A stretch of 64,000 nt of DNA, taken from Erythroxylum novogranatense. Its lineage: Eukaryota > Streptophyta > Magnoliopsida > Malpighiales > Erythroxylaceae. The stretch is from assembly GCA_029891385.1 (NCBI GenBank), contig CM057235.1, forward strand, positions 12,860,001 to 12,924,000. Reading direction: 5' to 3'. The notes below the pieces were generated by a model. It did not search any database and was not told the DNA's origin. It was given only the letters and a program-made list of their open reading frames with translations. Every line of letters starts with the position of its first letter. Positions within the stretch are counted from its first letter, which is position 1. The position numbers and the translations under genes are program-made. Shown piece after piece: positions 1-13,076 of this stretch.

Positions 1-737
1 AACTTAATTAGATCTCTACAGGTCAAGAATTTCTCATCAGACTGAACCATGTTCAGAAAATATCCCATTCAAACATTTTCAATGCAAGATAATCGAGCCT
101 TAACTTCAAAAAATTATTTCTTTCAATCTCGTTATAAAAAAATAACAAACTCTATGGCGATAGAAAGCCTTCAACATTTTCTACAAGTTCATGTAAATTA
201 ATGTTTCAAATTTTGCCTAAATAAAAAAGTCAACACTATATCCCCAAAAAGTCAACTTTCTTATTTCTTCAAATTCACACACTTTCATTATTTCTTTCAT
301 GCCTATCAATTTCCATTTCAATCAATTCATTTACTTTGACTTTCATAAACCTCTCCAAATTTCAATGGCTCATGTTAAAACAAAATTCCTAAATCACGTC
401 ATTAATTTATAGTGTCAATTGGATAGTCATTTTCTGTACTGGAAATCTCATCGGTACCCACTTAGCAATTTTATGCAGAAAACACATAAATCACTCCAAT
501 TTCATCATTTCATTTTTTTTCAAACACAAAAATTCACATTTTTCACAAAAGTTACACTTATAGACACATATGTCGGGAATTGTCACGAATGCATATACAG
601 TTATGTGAATTTCAAAAAATTTCCATTCATATCAATATAGAGGCCATTTTACGCATGTATGTCGAGATACGTGTACACACTCACAACTCGATCCAATTTT
701 ACCATTTTATCCTTCCCATCGGTGATGGGATGTTACA
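1..737 (-). mobile_element. M1 element, left LTR (end only)
   Basis: This is the last 0.74 kb of a long terminal repeat whose start lies outside the window. It is repeated almost base for base at about 9207-9945, with only scattered substitutions and small indels. It ends in GATGGGATGTTACA, the counterpart of the TGTAACACC start of the matching LTR at 3931. A polypurine tract on the minus strand follows immediately, so in element orientation this is the 3' LTR. Short open frames inside it (for example 419-640 and 659-997) have no recognisable product. Confidence 0.85.
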
Positions 738-3700
738 ATTCTCCCCTCCTAATACAAATTTGGTCCTCGAAATTCATTTTGACACTAAACAAGGTAGGGG
801 TACTGTTATCTCATACACTCTTCTATTTCGTATATCAACCTTCTATTCGATGTTTCCTTTATAACATCACAATTGATGTTATCAATAGGTTTCACAATTC
901 TCTGTTTAGATATCATTCTGTTTCAATTATGTCCTTGAGGAGTTTCAGAACATTCAACTCATTACTTCCAGTTTCAACAACACATGAAATGGATTAAAAC
1001 AATCCTAACCATAAAATCACTTATAACGCCATAGTCCCATTTTTGTCATCATTTAATATGGACCACTTTATGTCACACCTAGATTCCCTTATTACCTTGT
1101 ATCTTTTGAAATACACTTCGGTAATCGTACTCTGAACCTTCACATCATTCTCCAAATAATCACAACTTCTATGTAATCCACCATAATCCCTTTTGCTTTT
1201 CAAAACCACTTTATTCAGATTTAAAAAAAAATCATTTCACTTACCACTTTACTCACTAATAGTATTCCAAATTCATTCTGACTTTTATTCAGGGTGGTCG
1301 ACTCTTTTTGTTGTCTCACCAGGAAAAAAAATGAAGATTTTGCCTGTAGTCACTTTGCACTATATATTCTAGACGTATATACCTTATACCTTTATCCAAT
1401 AGTCCAAGTTACAAGGAACTCAAACATACAATCACTCAGGTCAACATTCTTAGTCACCAATTGTCTTTTTGAGATCCACTTACAAAGACCTCTCTTTATT
1501 AGGTAGTACACATATTTTATGTCATCAACATCCCCAAATCCACAATTTGGGCTTTCCTAATTTCTTTTTGCAAAACTAATATTACTTTTCCATAATTGGT
1601 AAATTTTCCTTTTTTCTCCACTTTAACTCATCACTATACCCTCTTTATTGCACTTGATTGAGTAACCCAGTATCCACAAATATGGTACTCTTCTATGCAA
1701 TGCTCTATTCGATACTGTTGATTGGAACATTTACGATATTAGGACAGGTTCCTCTATATAATCCTTCAATCTTTTCCAATTCCCATCTTACATTAATCTC
1801 CACTAATTTGTCTATTTATAGGTAAATCAACATTCCATTCCTTCAAACCCATTACTAGCTCAGCATCTTTCAAGACATATATCCAAATTCAGCTCATAAG
1901 ACTACAATTGTCCTTAAATACACAAATCGATATACTACTGTAGTATATTGTGTCTTAATCTCTCATGGGAGCTTGTCATAAATAGCAAAATCGTGAATTC
2001 CTTAAAAATTCTTTTTACTATCTTAATTAATGCAGCTAAATATTTCGCACACTATTTCAATATAATCATAATTTCTCATTGATAAAATGTTACTAGTTAA
2101 CGCCAAAAGATATAACCTCAAACTCATTTTGCTCATGTATAGTTCTTGTAATTCCTTGAGTAACTAATCCCTCAATACAGTAGTATTATCACTTGCTATC
2201 CTTTATTTGTCATTGAATTTTCTTTTTCTCGATGGATTTCAGCAGATCTTTGAATTCCCGAAGATTCTACAATGATTTATGCCATTGTCAGTTCCTTTTT
2301 ACCTACTGGTCCCCACATTGCAATCTATCCATAAACATAACTTCCTGTGTTAGAAAATCCACCATCAGAGGTACTTTTGTGGTTCCCAAACATATTTCCA
2401 CAGCCTATGATGTGGTCCAAATTCACTTCACATTAACAAGACTGTCTCCTCGAATTGTTGAAATCCACTTATATAAATGGATACCTTACATCAACAAAAG
2501 ACATACACTCCCAATAGCCTTTTCTCATTCTTATACTAGAGTCTTTACCATGGATGTAATTTCAAATATTCGCTTTTGACTCACTGGTTATTCATTTCAA
2601 ATTTATTCCCTCTTTGATCATACATTGAATTTACCAACTTATCCCTATCTCATTGATTTCTTGGTAATAACCACGCTATTATCCATAACTCCTTATTCAT
2701 CAATTGATTCCCATGATTTCTTTGTATCTCAAGAAAAGCATATCCATTCCTATCACAATTAATATGATCAAAACATCCTCGATAATGAGGCTCAATGAGG
2801 CATTACACAATTTTAGTAACTCTAATACCCCAGTAGATACCAAATCCTTACATCTTACTTAGAGATGTGTTAAAGTCAAGTCTTCCATTAATCACATTCA
2901 CTAATGCTACATACCCCCAATTAACTCTAGATGACATATCTTTCCTTGTTCCAGCCCATGGTTGGGGTTTACCATATGATCATAACAGAAACCAATTTTT
3001 GTAGGCTCATATCGGGCGCTGCACTTTTTCCTCACATTAACACACGTAACACACGTATTAACAGCGATTCTACTCCAATTTTCTAGTATTTACCTCTTCT
3101 TCTAACATTCCCCATACTACCTATCATGTATCACATTATATCACTTGTAAAATCACGTTCCTCTCATTTCCTCATCCAAGTGTATATTCTCAATCCATTC
3201 AAAATTATAAATGTAGAAGCATCAAGAAATGCAATCTCATTATCACAGACAAAAGTATTAGGTAATATCATAACTTTTCGCACATTTCAAATTTCGTAAC
3301 AATATCTTCACTTACGATACAATACATTCCATCATACTCACATCAACACAAAAACAGTGAATAAATATCTGCCTTTTTCTTGTTTCCAATTATCCCATTT
3401 TATCGGACATACACATCATAATCATAATTGCCTAGTCACCCCTGAGCTTTTGATCACACATAGACATATTCTTATGCAAACTCATTAACTCTTATCACTT
3501 TATGTCCAAATTTGGCCTCTCCACGCTATTTCAAATTTCGTTTTCTTTCAACTCGATTTATACACTTTAAGTCTCATTATTCAATTTGACATAACTTCTT
3601 TCCTAAATCAGCCCATGCCACTGTCTTCACATTTAGATCACACTTGAGGGTTTATAACCACAGTACAATATAAATATCATTATTCCCTTTTTTTTCTTTT

Positions 3701-3930
3701 CCATTTCCAATTGCCCATAATCCACATTGACTCATATTCTGACATATCATTTTTTTTCTCACACTTTAACACTTAACACATGTTCATGCGTATGACTCAT
3801 ACCTATGCGACTTAGACTAGGGATCAGTTGCCACTGTCTACTATGACATGATCTTAATGTATGCGATTTGATCCATGTTTTAGAAAGTTCCCAAGTAAGT
3901 TCGTACTTCTAGGCTCTGATACCACCTAAA
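738..3930 (-). mobile_element. M1 internal region, decayed Ty3/gypsy-like
   Basis: The interior of a minus-strand LTR retrotransposon lies between a polypurine tract (minus-strand reading of CTCCCCTCC, about 739-749) and a primer site at 3911-3927. Next to the tract is the reverse complement of the sequence family GAATTTCGAGGAC, which typically precedes the 3' LTR of plant gypsy elements; a related version precedes the 3' LTR of P1 at 36050-36085. No long frame exists on either strand and no protein domain is readable. The stretch around 2460-2640 resembles the interior of M3 (59880-60060), so the region is probably decayed coding sequence rather than unrelated DNA. At 3.2 kb it is shorter than an autonomous gypsy interior. 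Confidence 0.75.
3911..3927 (-). other. M1 primer binding site
   Basis: AGGCTCTGATACCACCT on the plus strand reads as TGGTATCAGAGCC on the minus strand, the match to the 3' end of plant initiator Met-tRNA used to prime reverse transcription. It sits four bases from the LTR start TGTAACACCCC and fixes the element's orientation as minus. Confidence 0.9.
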
Positions 3931-3971
3931 TGTAACACCCCACTCCCGCATGACCCGAACCCGACATCCAC

Positions 3972-6658
3972 TGTAGTACCCCACTCCTGTCAGACCCGAA
4001 CCCAATATCGATGGTGATATCCGAGCCCGTGACCCGCGAGGGTGGCATGTTAGAGCAGTCAATTCAGTTTAAAAACTCATTATGACATTTTTTTTCTTTT
4101 TGAAAACACTCGAGTGCGTAGAAATCAATAAACAATTTGGGCCCGTGATATTGAAACATTTTCAATCAAAACACTCTTTCAATATTCAATTCACAATGTA
4201 ATATTAATCAGTTGGGGGCCCTCTATAATAATAGTACAATTCTGCGGAAATACAAATTTACACATAAATCGAAAGACTTAAATGCATATGAGACCGATCC
4301 CGACCAACTCGACTTGCTTGTCAGAATCATACTCCCGTTTGTCTAACGGGGTACTCGCCAAATCCTGAAAAATAATTGCAATGTTGGGTGAGTTTGCGAA
4401 CTCAGTGAGAAACCATCATCGATGGTTCACTCAAATCATGCATTACGCAAATTACGTAAAGACGACACATAAGAATATTTAATTAATGATTATATAACAA
4501 TTTACGGTAGTCTATAACAATTGGCAGTATCAAATAGCAATTTACAATAGTATATAACAGTTTACAGTATCATATCACAATTTACAGTAAATCATGAAAC
4601 AGTTTACAGTAGCATGTAACAATTTGCAATCTCTCATGTCATCACATAATTCAGTAAGTTTGCAATTCAATCAGTCAAGTGTATACAATGCATATGAGAC
4701 TCTTTTCCAGTTATTCAGTGTTGTGCCCAAGTGCTCACCAAGATTCATGGGGACGCGTCGAGGATTTCTCCCTGACTCGAGGCCCGATCAAGATCAGATG
4801 TTCGAGCTCGAGGCTCTTTTCAGTGATAATAGCAACTTGGGTCACATTCCATTATCTGATCATGTATTTATGCATGCAATGCAGTGTTCAGTAATTCAGT
4901 GTTCAGTAATTCAGTGTATGGCTATAAAAGCCCAGTATTGTATTTCTCAGTGTCATGCAGTAGTCCAATCCAAACAGTAGAAGCATAACATTCGATCATG
5001 TATATTTCAGTAATCATGCAATTTCACAGTGACAAGTAATTCACATTGAGCATTTAGACAGTCAGGAATTTGAGAAACCAACTAGGTTACTCACCTGTAA
5101 CTTCTGAGCTATTATCTGGAAGTCCCAGCAACGTCCGTGGAATGACGATCCAACGGCGCCTCTATAACAGTAAAATACAGTCCCATTACTAGATGCTCAA
5201 TTAAACATTTCAGTGATGCATATGTGTCAGTGGAAATATGTACAATGCATGTTCATGATTTTTCAGGCGCTAAAACCCAATGTTGAACTCTTATGTCCCA
5301 TTCTAACTCTTGGCTCAATTAATCGACAATAATTAATCCAATCTTATAATTCAGTTCAATTTCCTCAATTTAAACTCCCTATAGCAATTCCCTATCCATT
5401 GGGTCAAAACCTTTATTGAAATCCCAGTTAAAACTCCAATTGTCTAAATTCAATATTCAGGTCGCACTATGAATCATAATTGACCTTAATCTCGATAAAT
5501 CAATACCACTTAAATTAAATTCTAACTCTCATAATTATCTTCAATTGTAGACCTCTTTCTCTAGATCATAAAGAATCGAGAATCACCTCAATCGGAGGTC
5601 TATACCATAAGTTATACCCAATAGACTAAACTCAATCCAATCAGAAAAGCCCCTTAGCCGCGACCTTGCGACTCTCGTCGCGTCAGATGCTGGTCGCTCA
5701 TTATGACGCAGCAGCTCTAATTCCTCGCCATGACGCTGGCGCGATAATCATCCGCTCATTGCAAGCGCTGGTTCGCTTCGTCACATGCGAGGCCACTGCA
5801 GACGTCATGACGCGCGGGCGACTTCGCCTTTCTCCGATCCGATTTTCCGCCATTTATGCTATTTAAACTCAACATTTAACACCCTAGCTACTCAATCTAA
5901 CACAATAAATGCCATTAACACTCAAACAACCAGTAATAACAACATTAAAGCCATTAAAACTTACCAATCGAAGATCAATCCACAAATTTCTCAAAAATCA
6001 CCGTAAACCCTAAAATCCTTCCAAATCAACGATAACTCACTCTCAATCCTCCTCAACCGATGGGAGGAATCGAAGATCGTCGTGGGAGGAGGAAGAGAAG
6101 AAATGTTTTTTGCCTTAGGATTAATCCCCAATTTCAAACCTACCTATTTATAGACATAGGTCTCTCAATCAGTCCAAATTTCAGCCTCTAAATTTCAATA
6201 GCTCAACATTTTAATTTCCTGACAGTATAACTCTAAATTTTTCCATTGCCATTGGACAATTCTTTCAGTACTATACAGTCAATCGGTCTGTCACCCCAAA
6301 ATTTCTGGTCCAGGCATTTTCTCCCGAATTTCTCGAAAATTTCCTATAAGCCACTATCAATTGCCAATCGCTCTTAGACTATTCTAAATCAGTCATTCGA
6401 GCCCACTTATCCTAATTTCTCAATTAATCACAATCCAATCAGTTCAGTTAGTTTCCAGTTCACAATCCAATCAATTCATACTCGCAATAAAATGCCGGAA
6501 AATCATGAATGCATGTACCTATGAATAAATGCATATGCAATAAACCTGTTCCTCTATTATCAGAGGCCAGTAACATGTTCAATCAGTGAATGCAATGAAC
6601 CTATCAGTCTGACCCAATATTACCAAAATATCCTTGCTAACAGTAACGGGATGTTATA
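3972..6658 (-). mobile_element. Nested solo LTR of the M1 family
   Basis: A second LTR of the same family starts TGTAGTACCCC and ends GGGATGTTATA, 41 bp inside the M1 right LTR. Flanking 5-mers TCCAC (3967-3971) and TCCAT (6659-6663) match at four of five bases, as expected for an old target-site duplication. It shares modules with the surrounding LTR, for example the segment ending ...GGGTGAGTTTGCGAACTCA at about 4385-4403 against about 6961-6980. No primer site, polypurine tract or interior follows, so it is best read as a solo LTR. Because host and insert are homologous at the junction, unequal exchange is an alternative origin. Confidence 0.7.
5645..5840. repeat. CpG-rich cassette in solo LTR
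   Basis: A GC- and CpG-rich patch contains repeated CGCGAC, GCGTCA and TGACG words, including the palindrome CGTCATGACG near 5804. The surrounding LTR is strongly AT-rich. A shorter patch of similar composition lies at 8525-8600 in the M1 LTR. The open frame 5666-5866 here is a by-product of composition and matches no known protein. Confidence 0.6.
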
Positions 6659-8524
6659 TCCATGGTGATATCCGAGTTCAAGCCCTACGAGGGTGGCGTG
6701 CTACATCACTCAGTCAAATCTCAGTATAATATTTTTTTTTGAAATATACTCATACATTATAAATATTATGCGGGAACAATTTTCATAACAAGACCGAATC
6801 ATTTATACAGAAATTTAGAAATACAAAATTTTATACAAAAATTTTCAAACACTAGTGTAGACGCAACTAATCCCAACCTCTTCTCTTACTCGTAAGTGGT
6901 CACCATATGTCTGTTGCCTAACGGGGTATTCTTCTGAGTCCTGAAAATATTTGCAAATTTTGGGTGAGTTTTGCGAACTCAATGAGTGACCATCATCGAT
7001 TGTCCACTCTATTCATGCAACAACATCAATTTATATAACATATATTCGCATTGTTGCATATTTGATCACATTTCACAATTTGCATAACTCTAACTATATT
7101 TCATGATAAAGTTTTCACAAAATAGCACATTCACATTTTTACGAAAATCCACATTCATAATATCATAAATGATATATACATATGACACTCACTTTCCATT
7201 TATTATAATTTTGCTATGACCGAGTGCCTAAACTATCCCCATAGTAGGGGTCATTAATATCTGTCCCTTATCTGTTAGTGGATACAGGGCTTATTATACA
7301 TTGAGCCTGAGGCTCTGAATCACTTATGAGTTCGAAGCTCATTTTCACACGTTGAGCTAAAAACTTTGATTGGTGGCAACTCTGGTCAACAGCCATTACA
7401 TTTCATGCAACACTCAAGCATATCACAGTTTATCATAATTTCACAGTTAGAAGTACCCCATGACTATTATCACATCAATATATGGCATTTTACCTTCCAT
7501 TCAACCAAATAGATGAAATCAAATGCAGCGTGTAACACTTTTTCAATTTATTTCGGTGTTGTGACCGAGCGCCTGAACTGTCCCTATAAGGGCACATTAA
7601 TCGTTGAGCCAGAGGCTCTGAATCACTATGGGACTCGAAGCCCAAATAAACGTTGAGCTAAAAGCTCTGATCGGTGGCTGCTCCGGTCACAACTGTCATT
7701 TTCTGTTCATACATTCATGTAAGAACTGCATATGTCACAATTCATCACTTTATTATGCACGTATTCATATTTCACACTCAATTAGCCTATGAATGCCACA
7801 ATATACATTTATGTATCAAAATCAATCACATGAATCCAAACCAGTCATATCATAGGCAAGTAGATCACAAATTGACGTACCCATAATACTTCTATATCAT
7901 ATCTTTCCAAATATTCCGGACCTTCTGTCCGGAATTCACAATCAAACACAATCCCACCATTATTCTCCACAGAGTCAAAATCAAATAATCATAAGCCAAT
8001 GATAAGTAAGAAACCATCTACGTCACTCACAAATAGCTCCCGTTCTAAAGCGTGGAAGTCTCGGCTACGTCGATGGGCTGACGTTCCAAATATGCCTCTA
8101 TCACAAGTCAAAACACTCATATTTTACACATTGCCCAATCAGAACTATTTAATAATGCACATGTAACAGTTTATAATATGTACTATGCACTTTCGTGACA
8201 TTCCTGGCACTATCCCAAAAATTTCCGTCAGTCTTTCCTCAAAATTAGAAACTCAATAGACACTAAAATCATCTAATATGTTTCAAAAAAATCCGAGAGT
8301 TATTCTCCAAATAGATACGGACTATCTTTATGTCGAAACTATATTTTACACACAACTTTCATCCAAAATTGAGAACTTTTATAAGCTAAACCAAACTACT
8401 TTTCTTCATAAAACTTGTAGCCCCATGTCTCTAGTTTACACCAAATAAAAAATCACCTTATTTGAATATTTGTACAAAAAGTTATGGTTTAAAAACCAAA
8501 AAAAAAATGTCAGGAAAGCAGTAG

Positions 8525-8600
8525 CTTGCCGCGACGAGGGCAATCGCACATGTCGCGTCATGGGCGCATGCGCGCGCCGCGACGTGCGAGCCCAGAAACC
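8525..8600. repeat. CpG-rich cassette in M1 LTR
   Basis: A short CpG-dense patch has alternating CGCGAC, GTCGCGTCA and GCGCGCCGCG words. It appears to be the counterpart of the cassette at 5645-5840 but with a different sequence and length. Flanking sequence returns at once to AT-rich LTR. Confidence 0.55.
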
Positions 8601-9950
8601 TCTCGAAACCTGATTTTTCAGCATTTCAATCCAATTCTTCCCACTTTTCAAAACATAATTCATCCTAACTCTAAATCATCACTCACACATCATGTTCCAA
8701 CTCATTTCATACCAATATCATTCACAAAAATATCACAATTTATCCATGATCGAAAACCCTAAAAACCCAACATATAGGTAACCCATTCTTTAACTTTTAA
8801 TACTCAAAACATGAATCATTCAACTAATCAAGAGGGATGAAGCTTATACTTACTTGATTTGGCTTTAAAATTCTTCAAACTCTTCATGATTTCCTCAAAA
8901 ACCCAGCCTATCTCTCCTTCTCTTTTCCATCTCTTTCCACGGCAACTTCCACCATTTTTCCAACAAAATAATCCTTTCCTCTCCTTTTTATACCCTTTCT
9001 AAATGTGAAATATCCATTTTGCCCCTTCCTTTAAGCCTTAAGCCTTAAAATCATCATAAGTGTCATGCCCAAATTGCCCTTATACAAATTCTTATAACTT
9101 TTCTACTTCAATTCAGAAATTTAAACTCTTGGGGACTGAATTGAAAATTCAATTTCTTCAGATAATGTGTAGATCCATGTTTCTATTTTATTTAGAAACA
9201 AACATTAACTTAATTGGATCTCTACAGGTCACGAATTTCTCATCAGACTGAACCATGTTCAGAAAATATCCCATTCAAACACTTTCAATGCAAGATAATC
9301 GAGCCTTAACTTCAGAAAATCATTTCTTCCAATCCCGCTATCGAAAAATAACAAACTCTATGGCGATAGAAAGCCTTCAACATTTTCTACAAGTTCATGT
9401 AGATCAATGTCTCAAATTTTGCCTAAATCAAAAAGTCAACACTATATCCCTAAAAAGTCAACTTTCTTTTTTATTCAAATTCACACACTTTCATTATTTC
9501 TTTCATGCCTATTAATTTCCATTTCAATCAATTCATTTACTTTGACTTTCATAAACCTCTCCAAATTTCAATGGCTCATGTTAAAACAAATTTCCTGAAT
9601 CACGTCATTAATTTATAGTGTCAATTGGATAGTCATTTTTAGTACTGGAAATCTCATCGATACCAACTTAGCAATTTTATGCAGAAAACACATAAATCAC
9701 TCCATTTTCATCATTTCATTTTGTTTTTCAAACACAAAAATTCTCATTTTTCACAAAAGTTACACTTATAGACACATATGTCGGGAATTGTCACGAATGC
9801 ATGTACAATCATGTGCATTTGGAAAAATTTCCATTCATATCAATATAGAGGCCAATTTACGCATATATGTCGAGATACGTGTACACACTCACAACTCGAT
9901 CCAAATTTACCATTTTATCCTTCCCATCAGTGATGGGATGTTACAATGAT

Positions 9951-10410
9951 TGTGACTTCCATAGAGGATCGTGACATCCTTCAAGCTTCTGACATCTTTT
10001 TTGTTCTTCAATTTCCTGATCCCCAACACCCACAAACACATGAAACACCTCTTGAAATATAAGATTAAGATTAAATTCATTCTTTAAACCATACAAACAC
10101 TGAGAACATTAAAAAAAACACTAATAATAACACAATTATAAGACTATACACATAACAATCATCTAAGAAACACTTTGAAAACAAATTAAAAAATATAGAA
10201 AAACATAGTATAATCTACACCTATCAATATCCACACATTTAAAATTTTGCTTGTCCTCAGGAAAAGACAAAAAGAACAAGCACAAATAAAGCACAAAAAC
10301 ACATAATCACACATTCATGCCATATGAAATAATGATACAATGGCATCAAATCTTATGGAATTAATTTAACCGTGAACATCAATCATTCAAGGTGTCAAGT
10401 TAACTTCCAT
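9951..10410 (-). mobile_element. Tail of a minus-strand Athila/Tat-like element
   Basis: The sequence around 10230-10275 (CCACACATTT followed by TTGCTTGTCCTCAGG) is the minus-strand form of the sequence that precedes the 3' LTR in a common group of plant Athila/Tat-like elements. The same layout occurs at 19254-19300. Only a few hundred bases survive before plus-strand protease sequence begins. No reading frame is recognised. Confidence 0.5.
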
Positions 10411-10414
10411 ATTT

Positions 10415-10795
10415 ATTCAGTTTGCGGATCAATCTATAAAGACACCATTTGGTATGGTAGAGGATGTGCATGTAAAAGTGGACAAGTTTATTATTCCTAT
10501 GGATTTTGTAGTGCTAGACTTTGAAGAAGATCAAAACTATCCACTAATTCTTAGTTTTTTGAACACTAGAAGAGCTTAAGTAGATGTCCATAAAGGCAAC
10601 CTCATCCTTCTAATTAGTGATAAACAATTAAAATTCAATACAAATAAGGTATTAAATAATTCAAAGGAGGGTAGTTCATGCATGAGAATTGATGTAGTTG
10701 AATCTTTAAAGGAGCAAAAGGAGGAGCCAATTTTGGAAACTATTAATGAATTATTGGTAGTCACTTTAAAGACAAATATTTTCTACCTCCCATAA
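10415..10795 (+). pseudogene. Retroviral-type protease fragment (Ty3/gypsy, Athila-like)
   Basis: A 126-codon plus-strand frame with one internal TAA reads as the distal part of the aspartic protease of plant Athila/Tat elements. The order is LQ-ADQSIK-P-G-VEDV, then VDKF--P-DFVVLD, a degraded form of the usual LILGRPFLATGRA block, then a conserved DV-KG-L- block. The catalytic D-T/S-G segment is missing, and the start is cut by minus-strand element sequence. The internal stop replaces a residue inside the block that normally reads RALIDV. It is very similar in layout to the protease at 15268-15576, so it is probably a second copy of the same element type. It is non-functional. Confidence 0.75.
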
Positions 10796-13076
10796 TATAA
10801 GTTGTTTCATTCAATTGAAGATTTAGGCAGTTTTATTATTTCTTTTTTGGTAAAAGTTTGTAATTGATAAAGGCATTATTGGAGTCGATTGGTATAAGTA
10901 ATTTCATACATTATGTTTTTTTATTATCTTACAATTTATGGATTGTTTTTAGGATATTAAATTGTTATATGCAAAAATAAATGGAATTAAGCCACTAATT
11001 TGACACTCAGGTTGATAGTTGAAGTGAAGAATATATCAAGCTAATGACATTAAACAACCACTACTTGAGAGGCAACCCAAGAATTAGGATAGATTTATTA
11101 TTTTTATTTCTAGTTCTTAAATTGTCATGTTATGTTATTTAGGTTTTTTGGTAAATTCTATCATGTAAGTTTCTTATTTTCTTGCGTTTGGAGATATTTG
11201 ATTGTTAAATCTCATATTTTGAAAGTTGTTATAAGTTAGGGAAGAAGTTTCAGGAGATATATGAGGAAAATAGAGAGGAGTATTCTAGCGATGCCATGAA
11301 CGTGGTATCATGCATAATCTTGCATTGTGACAGAGAAGTCTCTATGTCACAATTTTGGCACCTCCCACAATCGTGGCAACGGAGGAAGCAACTTCTGGCA
11401 CCTTTTATGATCATGGTAGGCAAGGATGTAACACCCTCTCCTTAGCCACATACAAAAAACCTAGCTTGCCCTTCTTTTCTAACCCTAACCCTTTAAATAC
11501 TTTTTTTCTCTTCTTTCACCTTTCATATTATCTCTCTAAAGTAACATCCACCTCTATAACTAATTGAACCAAAGTTTTCTATATTATTTAGTGACATCTT
11601 CATAGTTTTTTTTTATACTTTTCGATTCCTTTTGTTGGATATTGTGCCTAATTTGACCTAAGAGTGTTTGTTTTGAATTAATGTAATTTGAGGGTCAAAT
11701 TGTCATAATTAGTTAGCAATTGTGAGGCTTTCGATTGCAATGCATGGCTAGGTGTTCTCCTTCCTCTTGAAGATGTAGCGATGGCTAGAGTTCAATGTGC
11801 TTAAAAGGGGAGTAGCTTAATCCATAGTTTAGCTATGATTTATGAATTCCTAGGTCCAAGATTTGTAAGTTGTAGTTAAGCCACTTGATTATGGTTTAAT
11901 CAAATGGTGGATATTCATTATGTTTAGTTGGATTGGTTAATGTAGAACTGTGAGTTTGAATATATGAAGTCTTATATATATTCATTTGTGATCTTCTTGA
12001 TTCTCTTTTATCTTGCATAGTTGTGTTTGATATTAAGTTGATTAAGATTTCATTTGACCTACTACATTGGGTGATCCTACTACACACACTAAGTCGCGCT
12101 TAACAGGATCTTGAGAAATGGAGTCCCGGTTATTAAGATCTTGGACTTAAAGAGTACTTTAAGGTTTATCATTTTGAAGCTTAGTGATCTCTATTCCCAT
12201 AAAAATCAATTTCGGACTAAGATGGCCAAGGCCATTTTCAAGAGGATTCCATTACTCTTTGATCACTTGTTTAAACCTTTCTATTTTCTATCCCCAAAAA
12301 TTCAAAAATACATTTTACATATTTTTTTTTACAATTCAATGTAGTTTAGTTAATGTTTTTAAAGATCAAAACCCCCCCTTTTTCCCAATTAGCTTGCATA
12401 GTATGACATATAGGTTAACTTAAGTCCATTCATTTTAAGTTCCGATTAAGTGAAATGACCCAAGATTGCACCCTATATTGCAATCCTTGAATTATTTTTG
12501 ATTTGACCTCTAAGTGTATGAACAAGGTATGAATCAAATGTGTCATTTTCAGGGAACCAAACAATTGGTTCTCTAGGTTGACTTTTGTCAATTTGCAGCT
12601 AAGTGAGGTTAGGAGCATTTTCTTTTTAAATTGTAGTCTAGATAATTTAGCTTCATACTTGTTAATAGTATAGATTTTCATTTTGCATAGCATCAAAATT
12701 TTTGGAAATACACAGATATCGTTTTTCCTTTGATAGTTAGCATTTTACATTTGCATTCACTTTCTGTGATAGTTCACTGCGGTTAACTCATTTTTTTCGT
12801 TGGGACTAATTTTTTACTTTCGTCGCGACTTCATTTTTTACTTTCATTTTTTACATTCACTTGTTGTGGCTAACTCCCACCTTTGCCATGGCAAATCTCA
12901 TCTTCACCACTGTAAACACTTCTTCATGGCGGCCAGCTTCCTATTTATACATACTTTTATACATACTCATACACACACACATTTGCATCCTTCATAGCTC
13001 ATCTTTTTACTTAGCTTTGTGTGCTTGCAAGCCAATTTTATTCTCTTTTTTCACATTTGAATTTTCCCATTTTTTC
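10796..13076 (+). mobile_element. Non-coding remains and 5' part of A1
   Basis: No gene is present. Near 11067 the phrase GAGAGGCAACCCAAG is a hallmark of the untranslated part of plant Athila/Tat-like elements downstream of their coding region. Sequence from about 11200 to 12100 has LTR-like features, such as CTAACCCTAACCC beside a TTTAAATA box near 11490-11505, but I could not pair it with a second copy. Positions 12100-13076 lead into the A1 gag start and are taken to be its leader. I found no convincing primer site. Confidence 0.45.

Larger units (their letters stand above)
3931..9945 (-). mobile_element. M1 right LTR, interrupted
   Basis: This LTR starts TGTAACACCCC at 3931 and ends GGGATGTTACA at 9945. 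After removing the nested solo LTR (3972-6658) it is about 3.3 kb. Its last 0.74 kb matches positions 1-737. The likely right-hand target duplication is ATGAT at 9946-9950; its partner is left of the window. The LTR carries a CpG-rich patch at about 8525-8600 in otherwise AT-rich sequence. No coding region is recognised within it. Confidence 0.85.

Noticed and set aside
3911..3927. tRNA-like sequence at LTR borders (also at 33282, 42815, 54431 and 57903)
   Set aside because: Only the 12-18 bases complementary to tRNA 3' ends are present, so these are primer sites and not tRNA genes.
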